Below, piece after piece: positions 24,301 to 34,589 of a DNA stretch of 64,000 bases (its first letter is position 1; the number at the start of each line of letters is the position of its first letter). Below the pieces are notes generated by a model. That model was not told the origin of the DNA. It saw only the letters and a program-made list of their open reading frames with translations, and made no database searches. A program made the position numbers and the translations under genes. The stretch is from Ligustrum vulgare. Lineage: Eukaryota; Streptophyta; Magnoliopsida; Lamiales; Oleaceae. The stretch lies in NCBI GenBank assembly GCA_963555705.1, contig OY743184.1, forward strand, positions 22,170,859 through 22,234,858. Reading direction: 5' to 3'.

Positions 24301-25990
24301 TGCAAACTCTATAACAAAGTATGCTTAATTATTAAGCAATACATGAAATTACATAAGCTACAGGAAATATATTCATAATGATACCTGAAACATATCAGGT
24401 GCCTTGACAAATTCAACTATGGTGCGGACAGCTTCTTCCTTAGCTTCACTCATGGACAGTTCGTCTTCACCAGAGAAAGTCGCCAGATACTTGACAAGGA
24501 ACTTAAAAGAATCTTTCAAGGAGCTGAAATTCCAGCACATGGTACAGAAACATGTTATGAAATTACTTGCTGCATAATTGAGCAAAAAAGTAAAATAAAA
24601 TAAAAATCAGTAATCTCGTAGTAGAGGTTTCACCTTTTATTTTCCTTTAAAATATTAGCAACTGTAAGAAAGAGCTCTCTCTGGTCCATAACTCCAAGAT
24701 TCCACTCCCTCAAAAAGCTATCCATTTTTTTAAAATCTGACACAACATGTTCAGTAACCTTTCCATTTACCGCCATATTAAGGGCCTTCATGTACACAAA
24801 GAACCGGCTATATGGGTTTTCCAATAGGTTATAGAGGTTAAACAAGCTGAGGAAGGGTAAAAACAAGTATTAGACAGCAGCAACAAGGCTTGAAAACTAA
24901 AATAAATACAACCAGGCCCATTACATCTTCAATCGCAGGGCAGGCTTCTCATTTGGCTGTTGGATTACTTTGGTAGATATAAGCTCTGCCATCTCATGAA
25001 CTTGATCCAGACTCTCAGGCTTACTGACAAGGTTGCAAATGACAGTATAAACACATTCAAGATCTGGGGCAAAAGTTAACAAAGAGCAGCTCATATGAGT
25101 TAAAGAGTATCATAATCAGCAAATAACACGAACATCCAATGAAATTGGTATTGTCAACAGAGATTCTGGATAGTTTATCAAGGTTGCAGGGAAAAAGGAT
25201 AACATTTAACCACCAGCATCTTTCTAAAGCAGCTGGTTCAAAAGTTCCATTATCTTAATAACAACCACTTCAGCTGATTTAAAGTTGGAAATCCTGAAGC
25301 TCCTATTTTGGGGCAAATAATGAGTTTCGAGTAGATTTTTTTTTTTTTTTTTGGGGAGATCGCGTGGTTGAAATTGAAAAGAAGAAAATGCATTTTAATT
25401 TTAATGGGGGCCAAACAGGGGTTATATCAGCATACTTTAATACTTCCCGAAATATATGTCAATAATATGCACAACTGTACTTGAGAATTCCAGTAACCTA
25501 ATTACAATTGAACGTGGGGTAATGAGAGACCCGAATCTTTTTACCTTTCTCGGACGCTTTGGAGAAAATTATATCAGCCGAGGTGAGCATCAGTGATGCT
25601 AAATCCAACCACCTGTTCTGTATCATACACTCCTGCGCCTCCACAAACAGTCTACTCACCTGTTCATCCGCTACCTACATCAAATATAAAAATTCGATAA
25701 AAGTTACATGCCAAGTTCCAAACAGAGAATACCGAAGTCCACAGATCACCAGAAGAGCACAAATTCACACTTCTCACGCCATTTCAATGACCTTGAGTAA
25801 ATCCTTCACAAAAATTATTACAACAATAAAATATATATACACATATAAAGTATTCATATATATATTCGTATAATACATATGCGATAGTACATATTACATC
25901 AGCACCGGCGTCGGCCCAGGACAAGACGGCGGTGAAACGGACAGCGGCGAGAACGGGATCTTCCTCGGAGGTGGGAACCACAGTGGTCAT
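21335..25990 (-). CDS. EIF3M: Eukaryotic translation initiation factor 3 subunit M (eIF3m), intact spliced gene
   Basis: Ten coding exons on the minus strand: 25898-25990, 25545-25674, 24925-25063, 24634-24846, 24385-24523, 22578-22728, 22190-22299, 22022-22119, 21864-21933 and 21335-21424. All have GT-AG borders and compatible phases, giving 1233 nt and 410 residues. The protein starts MTTVVPTSEEDPVLAAVRFT, contains FNLYNLLENPYSRFFVYMKA and EEAVRTIVEFVKAPDMFQ, and ends QALQGLAIR, all hallmarks of plant eIF3m. The C-terminal half carries the PCI domain that docks subunits in the eIF3 core, which brings mRNA and initiator tRNA to the 40S ribosome in the cytosol. Length fits plant orthologues. 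No lesion was seen. Intron 5 (about 1.65 kb) is the longest. Intron 6 contains a MITE. Confidence 0.97.
22339..22503. mobile_element. Tourist-like MITE in eIF3m intron 6
   Basis: The ends GTCTCTGTTTGGTTCTG and CTATACCAAACACGGGC are inverted repeats with a few mismatches. They are flanked by perfect TAA trinucleotides (22336-22338 and 22504-22506), as expected for PIF/Harbinger-derived Tourist MITEs. It is 165 bp, non-coding, and wholly intronic, so it leaves the eIF3m exons intact. Confidence 0.72.
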
Positions 25991-26117
25991 GGCGTGAAGT
26001 TATGCGGGAAAATGGAAAAAATCTCGGCAACAGTAGTGAATTTGAAACCTGAGTTTGCTCTACCGATACCTTCCGGGGGCTACGGAAAGAAACTGGGATA
26101 ATAAAGCTTTGGAAAGG

Positions 26118-26125
26118 AACCCTAA
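26118..26125 (+). promoter_or_regulatory. Telo-box-like AACCCTAA upstream of eIF3m
   Basis: AACCCTAA lies about 130 bp upstream of the eIF3m start codon. Telo boxes (AAACCCTAA) are common in promoters of plant ribosomal-protein and translation-factor genes. This fits the gene, but an 8-base motif is weak evidence alone. Confidence 0.4.
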
Positions 26126-26202
26126 TTTTGGGATAGCAAGAGAATTTGAGAAAAAACAAGGCTATTAATGTAATTTACATACAATTCATTTCTATTTATC
26201 AT

Positions 26203-26445
26203 AAAAATAAAAATAAAATGTTGAACTCCAATCTTAGGCTGTCATGAGAATTTGTAGAAAATATAAATCGCGACATATGTCTCAGTGGAGTAGGGTTGAG
26301 AGCTTGCTTTGTAACTGCGTTTGTAAGGAGCCTCATTCATACCAATCATACCAATGATAGGATTCGAACTCATACCCTGCAGCTGTCAACTCAGCAGAGA
26401 TTTCTCACTCTCACATTTCAACCAATTGAACTATGCCCCGCGAGC
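26203..26445 (-). mobile_element. tRNA-derived SINE with perfect 16-bp target duplication
   Basis: On the minus strand the element starts GCTCGCGGGGCATAG. It has an A box (ATAGTTCAATTGG, 26434-26422) and B box (GAGTTCGAATCC, 26371-26360) at tRNA-like spacing, and ends in a T-rich tail (TTTTATTTTTATTTTT). The repeat CATTTCTATTTATCAT occurs at 26187-26202 and 26446-26461, a perfect 16-bp target duplication typical of target-primed retroposition. A T-rich tail recalls Au-type plant SINEs, but I cannot assign the family. It is 243 bp and lies just upstream of the eIF3m promoter. Confidence 0.88.
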
Positions 26446-26461
26446 CATTTCTATTTATCAT

Positions 26462-27049
26462 GTTTGGATGTTTGGGGAGGTACATTAACCTAGAACATTT
26501 CCCAAACTACAATCAAAACGGCAAGCCAATCAAATCCGTGAAAATCAACCTGCATCGACTCGAAATCGCGCGTCGACTAGTGAACCGAGTGGACGGTTTC
26601 ACGAGTCAAGAAGGTGCGAACGGTGAGTTACGTTAATCTCACTTTCATGGGCCAACGATTAAAAAATTAAAATCATACAGAAAGTAGTTAGACGGCTCAG
26701 CTGCCTACTATGCCACAGCCCACAGGCATGTTGCGGAAGCAACTGAGCAGGCATAGCTGCAAGCTTCACCTGCGGCAAGTGCAAAGAGTCATTTGGCTCT
26801 CTGTTTGAATTTTTTTGATTTATTATTTCAATAAAATAAGAAATTTTCCTATAAATTGCAAGTTGACAGTTTTATTTAATCCATTTTCGATGTACTATAT
26901 TAATGCAATTATTCAATATCATTATCATCTTTCTTTTTTCTCACTTCACTGTTTAATACTACTTGATGCTGTAAAAAATCTCAACCTTGACGTGGCAAGA
27001 TCTGATGATACTTGATTGCTAGAAAAGACCAATGAATTCACCTTGGATG
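26462..27049. other. Intergenic DNA without recognised features
   Basis: I see no coding similarity, paired repeats or RNA gene in this stretch. Confidence 0.45.
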
Positions 27050-27660
27050 ACCTGCAAAAAAGGTGAGGAGGATTCTCCCCGTCGCCCCTCCGGTGTGAGT
27101 GTCAGTTTTCTGGAAAAAAGTAGAGAGAGAATATTTAACTGGAAAACGTAGAGAATAATGAATGAATGATTTGTTATCAAAAGAACTGTATTTATAGGGC
27201 TGAAATGCCCATAACCTCTTTTGGTTAAAGAAGGAGTCCTTTTGACATGAACTTACCTTTTATGAAGAATTCCATTATTACAAGGAGTGATTTTTCCCCT
27301 TTTCAGGAGGTTCCCTCGCGGGTTATGACCCCTTTGTTCCTTTGAGGGGCCCAAGAAGGAAGGCCCATTAACGAAGAATACCTAGAGTCCCGTTTGTGGC
27401 GGGCTAACTAGCGTGAAGTGACCGGGTTAGGCCGGCCACGTAACATGTCACGAATGAAGAATTTGATGAGGCCGGGAATGCCCGACCTCCGATGGCTATT
27501 AGCTTGGGCTCTCATTCTAACCTGAGAAAAATTATACCTGATAAATTAATGAGGTCGGGAAACAGATTGGTCGAGCAATAGGGCCGACCATGTTATCGAG
27601 ATGTACCGAGCTAGTGTATTCTAAATCATAGGCCCACATTGAGATGACAAGAAAATGGTC
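27050..27660 (-). repeat. LTR-like promoter and leader remnant (minus strand)
   Basis: On the minus strand CCCTATAAATACAG gives a strong TATA box (27196-27189). It is followed about 30-40 bases on by a leader-like stretch (CATTCATTATTCTCTACG, then CTCTCTCTAC) and a segment with GGAGGGGCGACGGGGAGAATCC. This layout is common in LTR U3/R/U5 regions of plant gypsy elements. GC-rich inverted motifs such as GGCCGGGAATGCCCGACC lie upstream. No second LTR, primer-binding site or target duplication was found, so solo LTR is only an inference. Confidence 0.4.
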
Positions 27661-27935
27661 CGATCACTAATGTATTATAGATTCTCACTATTTTTCTTCT
27701 GAAAATCTTAATTTCAATGATAATTGTTCTCCAATAGATTTAGAATATGATAATGTTGTAGAAATTGGATAATATAAAAATACAAGGGAAAAACAAACAT
27801 CAGAGGGGTGACAGATTTTTATAACAAATGAAAATGATGGTACATCAGTATACAATATCTCCAGAAGGGCTTATGTTTGGAGATATGGTCAAGCTACGAA
27901 GACACAAAGAGAAACATTGAAATGGAACGGGACAC

Positions 27936-28259
27936 TTGGATCCTAGACATACTCGAATTACTGTTTTGACTAATGCTAGTGTATCATTTTCTTTTACTAA
28001 CTTTACTTGTGCGCAAGAACAAATGCGAGTTGGAATGTCAAAACTTATAGCAGCTCGTGACATTCTCTTCACAATTGTAGAATATCACTATTTTGAAGAG
28101 TTCTTGCAAAAGTATATTCAACCTTGTTACAGGAGTATAAGTAAAAATACATCTTGTTTTGATTTGAAAAAGGAGTTTGTAAAATTCGTCCAGAGTTGCT
28201 TAAGTTTTGATTTAAAAATAAATTTCAAAATAGAGAATGTTCAGATTTATTTCAACTGA
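27936..28259 (+). pseudogene. hAT transposase fragment (post-BED region)
   Basis: An open frame of about 107 codons contains RVGMSKLIAARDILFTIVEY, then HYFEEFLQKYIQPCYRSISKNTS and DLKKEF. This resembles the segment of plant hAT/RICESLEEPER-type transposases that follows the BED finger: an alpha helix, F-x-xVE-x-x-xF, a proline-containing turn and an SR-T helix. The BED finger upstream and the catalytic and dimerisation regions downstream are missing, so it is a fragment. Similarity is moderate and was judged by eye. Confidence 0.5.
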
Positions 28260-28428
28260 GTGCAAATGTTTTTCAATATAACTGATTGTTGTGGAAAGAT
28301 GGAAACAAATGAAGAACTCTAGAAATGGTACCTACTAAAGAGATCCCAATTATTAACTACATGAAATTGAGGCATGACATATTGAAGCTAAAATATGCTT
28401 AGCTAAATTATTTAAAGGTAAAACTTAC

Positions 28429-28867
28429 ATGCGCAGAACAATAGTCAAGAAAGATTGGGACGCTCGGAATGAAGGGTTGAATGAGGAAAATAGAAAAGTC
28501 AGAACGTTTTCGTTCGATGTGACTAAGGCTGGCACAATATTTAACCAACTGTATAAAGATAAAAAAATAATAATAAAGTTGAACGATAAACATAAGTTGT
28601 CAAGCCTAGAATAACTTAAAAGCAAGAAATATTATAAATGACATAATGATTGGTCACATACAACTAACAATTGTTAGGTGTTTCGATTTTATTTTTTTGC
28701 AAAATGCCATTGAATCAAAAAGAGTTACGTTCGATAACAGGAACAAAATGGCGGTAGACGAAAATCCGTTCCCAAATCCTTGGAAAATGAATATGGTCAT
28801 CCCAAACTTGACCAAGTTGAGTCTGTCAAAGTTCAAATTGGTGTTGGATGAAGAAGATGGCGAGTCA
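28429..28867 (+). pseudogene. Element A gag-side fragment
   Basis: Frames at 28429-28614 (WDARNEGLNEENRKVRTFSF) and 28700-28867 (IESKRVTFDNRNKMAVDENP, then FKLVLDEEDGES), with the broken stretch HNDWSHTTNNC between them, match the region between the retrotransposon gag domain and protease of plant gypsy polyproteins. It carries stops and a frame change. Element D begins within or just after the acidic end, DEEDGES. Confidence 0.65.
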
Positions 28868-28875
28868 TGTCCTAG

Positions 28876-29376
28876 TGCCAAGGACCGGAGCTAATACTTA
28901 GCCCCTTGACCCACTCGCAGCTGCAGTTTGCCCAACTTCGACTGCACTTTGTAAATATTGATGTAATTATTGTAATTCCTTTTTAATTGTAAAAGTTTAT
29001 TATGATTCTTCAGCTTTTTTATGTCTACTCCTGTCACTAGGGTTTTTTCTCAGAAGTCTATTATAGGGGTATTAGAATTTAAAACTTTCAAACTTTTGGT
29101 GTCCACTCTTTGCACCAACATTTGTAATTTACTGCTTCCATTAATCAATGTAATTTACTGCTTTCATCAATCAATGTAATTTACTGATTTTCTGCAATCA
29201 ATGAATAATCAAGTTTCAACGCATTCAAGTTTTCTCTTGTAAAGTTTATTTCAATTTGTAATCAAATTTTCTTTCGTCCCGAGAAAAGCGAGAAAAGGCG
29301 GAAGGTAGTCTAGCGGAGCAGATACTGTCGCACGGTGCCCCTTTCTGTGCTAAGAAGAAAGGCGCCCTGTGAAAGT
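28876..29376 (+). repeat. 5' LTR of element D
   Basis: It aligns with 34115-34589 from AAGGACC through GGCGCC and GTGAAAG. The start may instead be TGTCC at 28868 if the eight-base difference at the left edge is an insertion in this copy. It ends immediately before the primer-binding site. Confidence 0.85.
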
Positions 29377-29389
29377 TGGTATCAGAGCC
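29377..29389 (+). other. Primer-binding site of element D (initiator tRNA-Met)
   Basis: TGGTATCAGAGCC complements the 3' end of plant initiator tRNA-Met, and sits directly after the 5' LTR. Confidence 0.9.
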
Positions 29390-29417
29390 TCAGCTCACGT
29401 CCCTCGATAAGAAAGCA

Positions 29418-30904
29418 ATGGATCTGAAGGCTTTGGATCCGAATGCATCTCAGACCACCGATGTGGCTGATGCTAAGAAGAGTACTAAACAGCGCGTGGA
29501 TTTGCTTGATGGACAAACCACAAGGTTATGCTATGCCGTGGATAACCTTAAGGAAAAGGTTGAAATGGCGGAATCGTATATTCAGGATATACACATCCAA
29601 CTGGATGAAAGTCAAGCGGCTTGCACATCAATGACTGAAGCTGCTGCAATCATTCCTAGTCTGCAGGAAGAGATGGAAACTATAAGAGTTCAGCTACGAA
29701 TTCTCCAACGTGAGGTGGAAATGGGCAAGCTCCCACACAAGAATCTCTGATGACTGAAGTTGACAACTTCCTGTTTGACATGGAACAATACTTTCTTGCT
29801 GCTAGCATCAGAGATGAAGTAAGAAAGGTGACTATAGCTACCATGTATCTGGGTGGAGATGCAAAATTGTGGTGGCGATCGAAATATGTTGATATTCAGG
29901 CAAAAAGGGTCAGGATAGATTCTTGGGATCTTCTGAAAGAAGCAATTTGAACCCAGTTCTTCCCAGATAATGTGAAATATGAAGCCCGTCGAGCATTGCA
30001 GAAATTGAAACATACGGGCTCCATTAAGGAGTATGTAAAAGCCTTTACTGGGCATATGTTAAATATTCGAGACATGTCAGAAAAGGACAAGCTTTTCACC
30101 TTCATGGAGGACTTGAAACAGTGGACACGTACGAAACTCCAGAGGTAGAAGGTTTTGAATTTGAGCACGGAAATGGGAGCTGCCGAATGCTTAATAGACT
30201 ATCACACTGAAACCAAGAAGGATAGACCGCCCATGAGTAATCAATCTAATGGTGGAGGGAATAAGCAATTCAAAGCTGGCTCGAGCTCAAATGGGGGAGA
30301 ATGGTACTCCAACTAAAGAGGCGGTTGATATCAAGGTTCTCGTTAGAACAACTCTCATGGTTATCACCAAGGTGGCCGTCAAGGCAACTATCAAGGTAAT
30401 AACCAAAACAATTGGAATAGAGGAAAGACAGCGGAGGGTAGATCTGATACTGCTCCAAAAATTGTTTGCTTTTTATGTGAAGGACCTCATTGGGTGTCTA
30501 ATTGTCCACAGAAAAGAATGGTAAATGCCTATTGTCAACTAGCAAGTGGGGTATTAACTTCAAAGCAAGATACCCCGCCTGCTAGTAGTCATGGTGAGAC
30601 CGATTTCGAAGAGGAAGAGGAGGTAGTTGGTGCATTTTCACATCAGTGTAACTCAATATCACACCGAACAACTGAAAAGGAGAAAGTCCTTTCAAAGGAG
30701 GACAAACAAAAAGAATCCAAAGCTCATATTTGTAGGGCTAAGAGATTAATGTACATTGATGTAATGATCAATGGAAAGCCAATTAAGGCCATGGTGGATA
30801 CCGGAGCTACCCATAACTATCTTGCAAGTATCAAAGTTGGGCGTCTTGGGTTGGTTCTAGTGAAGGATAGCGAAAAAGTCAAAGCTATCAATTCGGCTTC
30901 TTAA
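29418..30904 (+). pseudogene. Element D gag and protease region
   Basis: The likely start is ATG at 29418 (MDLKALDPNASQTTD). A coiled-coil-like stretch is followed by a retrotransposon gag domain (FLFDMEQYFLAAS; DAKLWWRSKY; ALQKLKHTGSIKEYVKAF), a zinc knuckle C-x2-C-x3-H-x4-C (30467-30505, CFLCEGPHWVSNC) and an aspartic protease start with the DTGATHNY motif (about 30800). Gag would package RNA into particles and the protease would mature them. The frame changes near 29750 and again before the knuckle, and stops occur at 29948, about 30146 and 30902. Confidence 0.85.
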
Positions 30905-30928
30905 CCAATTACGGGAGTAGCCAAATCT

Positions 30929-32732
30929 GTGTTAATCAAGGTTGGTCCTTTTGAGGGAAGGACTAATCTTTCGGTGGTTCAAATGGATGATTTCAAACTT
31001 ATTTTGGAATTGAAATTTCTTCTGGATACGAAGACAGCAGTGTTCCCACACTCTGATTCCTTAATGATGATGGGTAGTAAGCCGTGTGTTATACCTACAG
31101 TGGCGGGAAAATTTGGCAAGAAGAGCATCTCGGCCATGCAATTCAGTAAGGGCTTCAAGAGAAATGAACCCTCATTTTTGTGCACTCTTCGTCTTGAAGA
31201 GATTGAAGAGGAGTCTAGTCCTATTCCAAAACCTGTCCGAAAACGTATACAGGAATTTGAGGATATAATGCCAGAGGAGTTACCAAAGAGATTGCCTCCT
31301 AGGAGGGCAATTGATCACGAAATTGAACTTATTCCAGGGTCCAAGCCACCTGACAGGGCACCATACCGGATGTCTCAACCTGAGCTGGAAGAGCTTAGGA
31401 AGCAACTAGGAGATATGTTGGAAAGTGGGATTATCGTGCATGCGAAATCACTATATGGAGCTCTTGTGTTATTTCAGAAAACGAAGATGGCTCTCTCAGA
31501 ATGTGTTTTGATTATCGTGTCTTGAACAAGATAACTATGAAAAATAGCTATCCTATTTTGTTGGTGACAGATTGCTTTGACCGACTAAGCAAGGCCAGAT
31601 ACTATACGAAAATTGATCTTCAATCTAGATACTGGCAAGTTCGAATCAAGGAGGGAGATGAAGTAAAGACGACTGTGGTAACCAGATATGGAGCTTTTAA
31701 ATTTAAAGTCATGCCTTTTGGTTTGACAAATGCTCCTGCTACTTTCTGCACGATGATGAATTAGGTGCTTCAAGGGTTTTTGGATGATTTCGTGGTCGTG
31801 ACCTGGACGATATCGTAATCTACAGCGAGACATTGGAGGAACATGTGCAACATGTTAGAAGAGTCCTTAGCCGATTCCAAGAGAATGAACTTTATGCTAA
31901 GCCATCCAAATGCTCATTCGCCCAAACTTCTATCAGCTTCTTGGGTCACATCATTGAGCAAGGAAAGGTTTGCATGGATTCGAAGAAATTCGCAGCAATC
32001 AAGGATTGGCGACCACCAAAGAACGTACATGATGTACACTCGTTTCTTGGGTTATGCAATTACTATCGAAGATTCATGAAGGGATACTCAGAAATTGCAC
32101 TGCCATAATGGAGCTGACGAAGAAGGAAAAAGTTTGGGATTGGTTTGCATAATGCCAATTGGCTTTCGAGAAGTTGAAGAAGTCTATGTGGATGAACCCG
32201 GTATTAGCCTTACCAGATATGACAAAACCATTTTGAAGTACAGACCGATGCTTCAGATTTTGCTCTTGGCGGAGTCCTAATGCAAGTGGGACATCCGGTA
32301 GCCTTTGAAAGTCGGAAACTGAATGATGCAGAACGTCGTTACTCGGCACATGAGAAAGAGTTGTTGGCGGTGGTCCATTGCCTCCGAGTATGGCGTCACT
32401 ATTTACTGGGATCCCCATTCATTGTAAAGACTGATAATACTGCGGTTAGCCACTTCATGTCCCAACCGAAATTTTTGAGCAAGCAAGCTCATTGGCAAGA
32501 ACTTCTTTCAGAGTTCAAATTCATGTTAGAGTATCGTCCTGGATCCAGTAATCACATTGTAGATGCTCTCAGCCGTCGGGTTAACTTAGCTTTTATTTGT
32601 GCAATGACTTCTCTTTTAGGGAACGAAGTTACCACAGATATCAGGGATCGAATAAGGGTACTTTTGGAGAAGGACCCAGCTACACACTATTTGGTCGACC
32701 TCATCAAGCAAGGCAAGACTTGTCAGTTCTAG
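30929..32732 (+). pseudogene. Element D reverse transcriptase and RNase H
   Basis: After the protease tail come RT motifs [52 protein letters not shown] and [12 protein letters not shown]. The catalytic box is damaged: one base appears lost at about 31800, so the frame changes exactly at the expected YLDD and reads DLDDIVIYS. RNase H follows (AFESRKLNDAERRYSAHEKELLAVV, KTDNTAVSHF, VDALSRR). Frameshifts near 31490 and 32110-32280 and stops at 31762-31764 and 32106-32108 also break it. Active RT would have copied element RNA in cytoplasmic particles. Confidence 0.88.
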
Positions 32733-32789
32733 TTAGATGGGGGTCTATTAAAGACAAAAGGGCCGCCTGTATGTTCCAAAGGGCGGAGA

Positions 32790-34133
32790 TTTAAGGAAAT
32801 CCTTAATAACGGAATGCCACGACACACTCTGGACTGAACATCCAGGAGAAGAACGCACTTGTGCACTATTACAACGTATATTCTATTGGTCGTAAATGCG
32901 GGACGACATTGCAGCTTATGTGAAAACTTGTCTTGTTTGTCAGCGGGATAAGACAGATCATCAGAAGAAGGCAAACTTGCTTGAACCTCTTTCCTTCCCA
33001 TCTAGACCATTTGAAAGTGTGTCAATGGATTATATAATTGGATTGCCAAAAGTCGCAGACTTTGGCCCCATTATCGTGGTGGTTGACCGTTTATCAAAAT
33101 ATGCAACTTTCATCGTAGGGCCTAAGTATGTTTCCGCCGAAGAGAAAGCTCATCTCTTCTTCAAGCATATTGTCAAATACTGGGGGTTGCCTAAAGACAT
33201 CGTTAGTGATCGAGATACTCAGTTTACTGGCATATTTTAGACCGAATTGTTCAAACTTTTTGGTTCAACTCTGAGCATGATTTCTAGTTTTCACCCACAA
33301 ACTGACGGAAAGACAGAGCGGTTCAACTCTATGCTGGAGGAATATCTTCGGAACTTCATCTCCACTTCGCAGAAAAATTGGGTGAAACTCTTGGATGCTT
33401 CCCAGGTATGCTTCAATGCCCAAAAGAGCTCTTCCACCAATAAGAGTCCTTTTGAGATTGTTACGGGCCAGCAACCCTTACTCCCTCTTACGGTAGATCT
33501 GAACTCAAGTATCAGGTCCCCTCAAGCAAGGAACTCTCTCAAGAATGGAAACGAAACATTGAAATTGCCCGAAGCTATCTTGAGAAAGCTCAGAATGATA
33601 CAAGAAGTCTACTGATCTGAAGAGCCGTTTTTTTTAATTCAAAGTAGGAGATTTGGTGATGGTTAAACTTCCGGACAGAAACTGTTACAAGCTCACCAGA
33701 GGGAAAGACTCAAGGTTGGTTCCAAAATACATAGGGCCATTACCTATCATGAATAGAATTGGAAAAGTTGCTTACGGAGTAGAACTCCCTTCTTGGTGCA
33801 AAATTCATAATGGCCTCCATGTCGGTGTTCTTAAGCCATAAGCCATACTTTGCAGACAAAGAGGACACATCCAGAAATAAGCCGAAGCCACCTGTGTTTG
33901 AGTTGAAGAGAATTGGAAAGAGAGTTGTTGAAGCTATTCTGGATCACCGAGCTTCCAAGAAATATCATCAAGAGTATTTGGTCAAATGGAGAGGATGCAA
34001 CAGTGATGAGAATACTTGGGAAAGAGAAAGAGACCTTGGAGCTTTCAAGCCTCTTATCGAAGAATATCATGAACTGATGGCACCGAGGACGTTGCCAAAA
34101 CAGATGGGGGAGAATGTCAAGGACCACAGCTAA
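32790..34133 (+). pseudogene. Element D integrase with chromodomain
   Basis: A zinc-binding remnant (ECHDT...HPG, then CLVCQRDK) precedes an integrase core with SMDYIIGLP, IVSDRDTQF and HPQTDGKTERFN, which supply the D, D and E catalytic residues. The GPF/Y-type region (PKYIGPLPIMNRIGKVAY) and a chromodomain follow at about 33924-34080 (ILDHRASKKYHQEYLVKWRG, then DENTWE). Chromodomains steer chromovirus integration to modified chromatin. Stops occur at 32893-32895 and 33238-33240, with further frame changes near 33600 and 33830. Confidence 0.88.
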
Positions 34134-34589
34134 TACTTAGCCCCTTGACCCACTCGCAGCCGTAGTTTGCCCAACTTCGGCCGCACTTTGTAAATATTAA
34201 TGTAATTATCGTAATTCCTTTTTAATTGTAAAAGTTTATTATGATTCTTCATCTTTTTTATGTCTACTCCTATCATTGGGGTTTTTCTTAGAAGTCTATT
34301 ATAGGGGGTATTAGAATTTAAAACTTTCAAGCTTTTGGTGTCCACCCTCTGCACCAACAATTGTAATTTACTGCTTTCATCAATCAATATAATTTACTAC
34401 TTTCTGCAATCAATGAACAATCAAGTTTCAACGCATTCAAGTTTTCTCTTGTAAAGTTTATTTCAATTTGTAATCAAATTTTCTTTCGTCCCGAGAAAAG
34501 CGAGAAAAGGCGGAAGGTAGTCTAGCGGAACAGACTACTGCCGCACGGTGCCCCTTTCTATGCTAAGAAGAAAGGCGCCTCGTGAAAGT
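34115..34589 (+). repeat. 3' LTR of element D
   Basis: It starts TGTCAAGGACC right after the purine tract and ends about GTGAAAG. It aligns along its length with 28876-29376 but lacks one internal repeat unit present in that copy. Confidence 0.85.

Larger units (their letters stand above)
28876..34589 (+). mobile_element. Chromodomain Ty3/gypsy element D (chromovirus), complete but decayed
   Basis: About 500-bp LTRs (28876-29376 and 34115-34589) bracket an internal region with a tRNA-Met primer-binding site, gag, protease, reverse transcriptase, RNase H, integrase and a C-terminal chromodomain, the chromovirus order. A polypurine tract (TGGGGGAGAA, 34105-34114) precedes the 3' LTR. The LTRs differ at several percent by eye, and the 5' LTR has one extra copy of a TGTAATTTACTGCTT-type repeat. 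LTR ends are non-canonical and no target duplication was found, so borders are accurate to a few bases only. It is inserted in element A. Confidence 0.88.

Noticed and set aside
26296..26636. Plus-strand frames across the SINE
   Set aside because: They run through the SINE and its target duplication and show no protein similarity.
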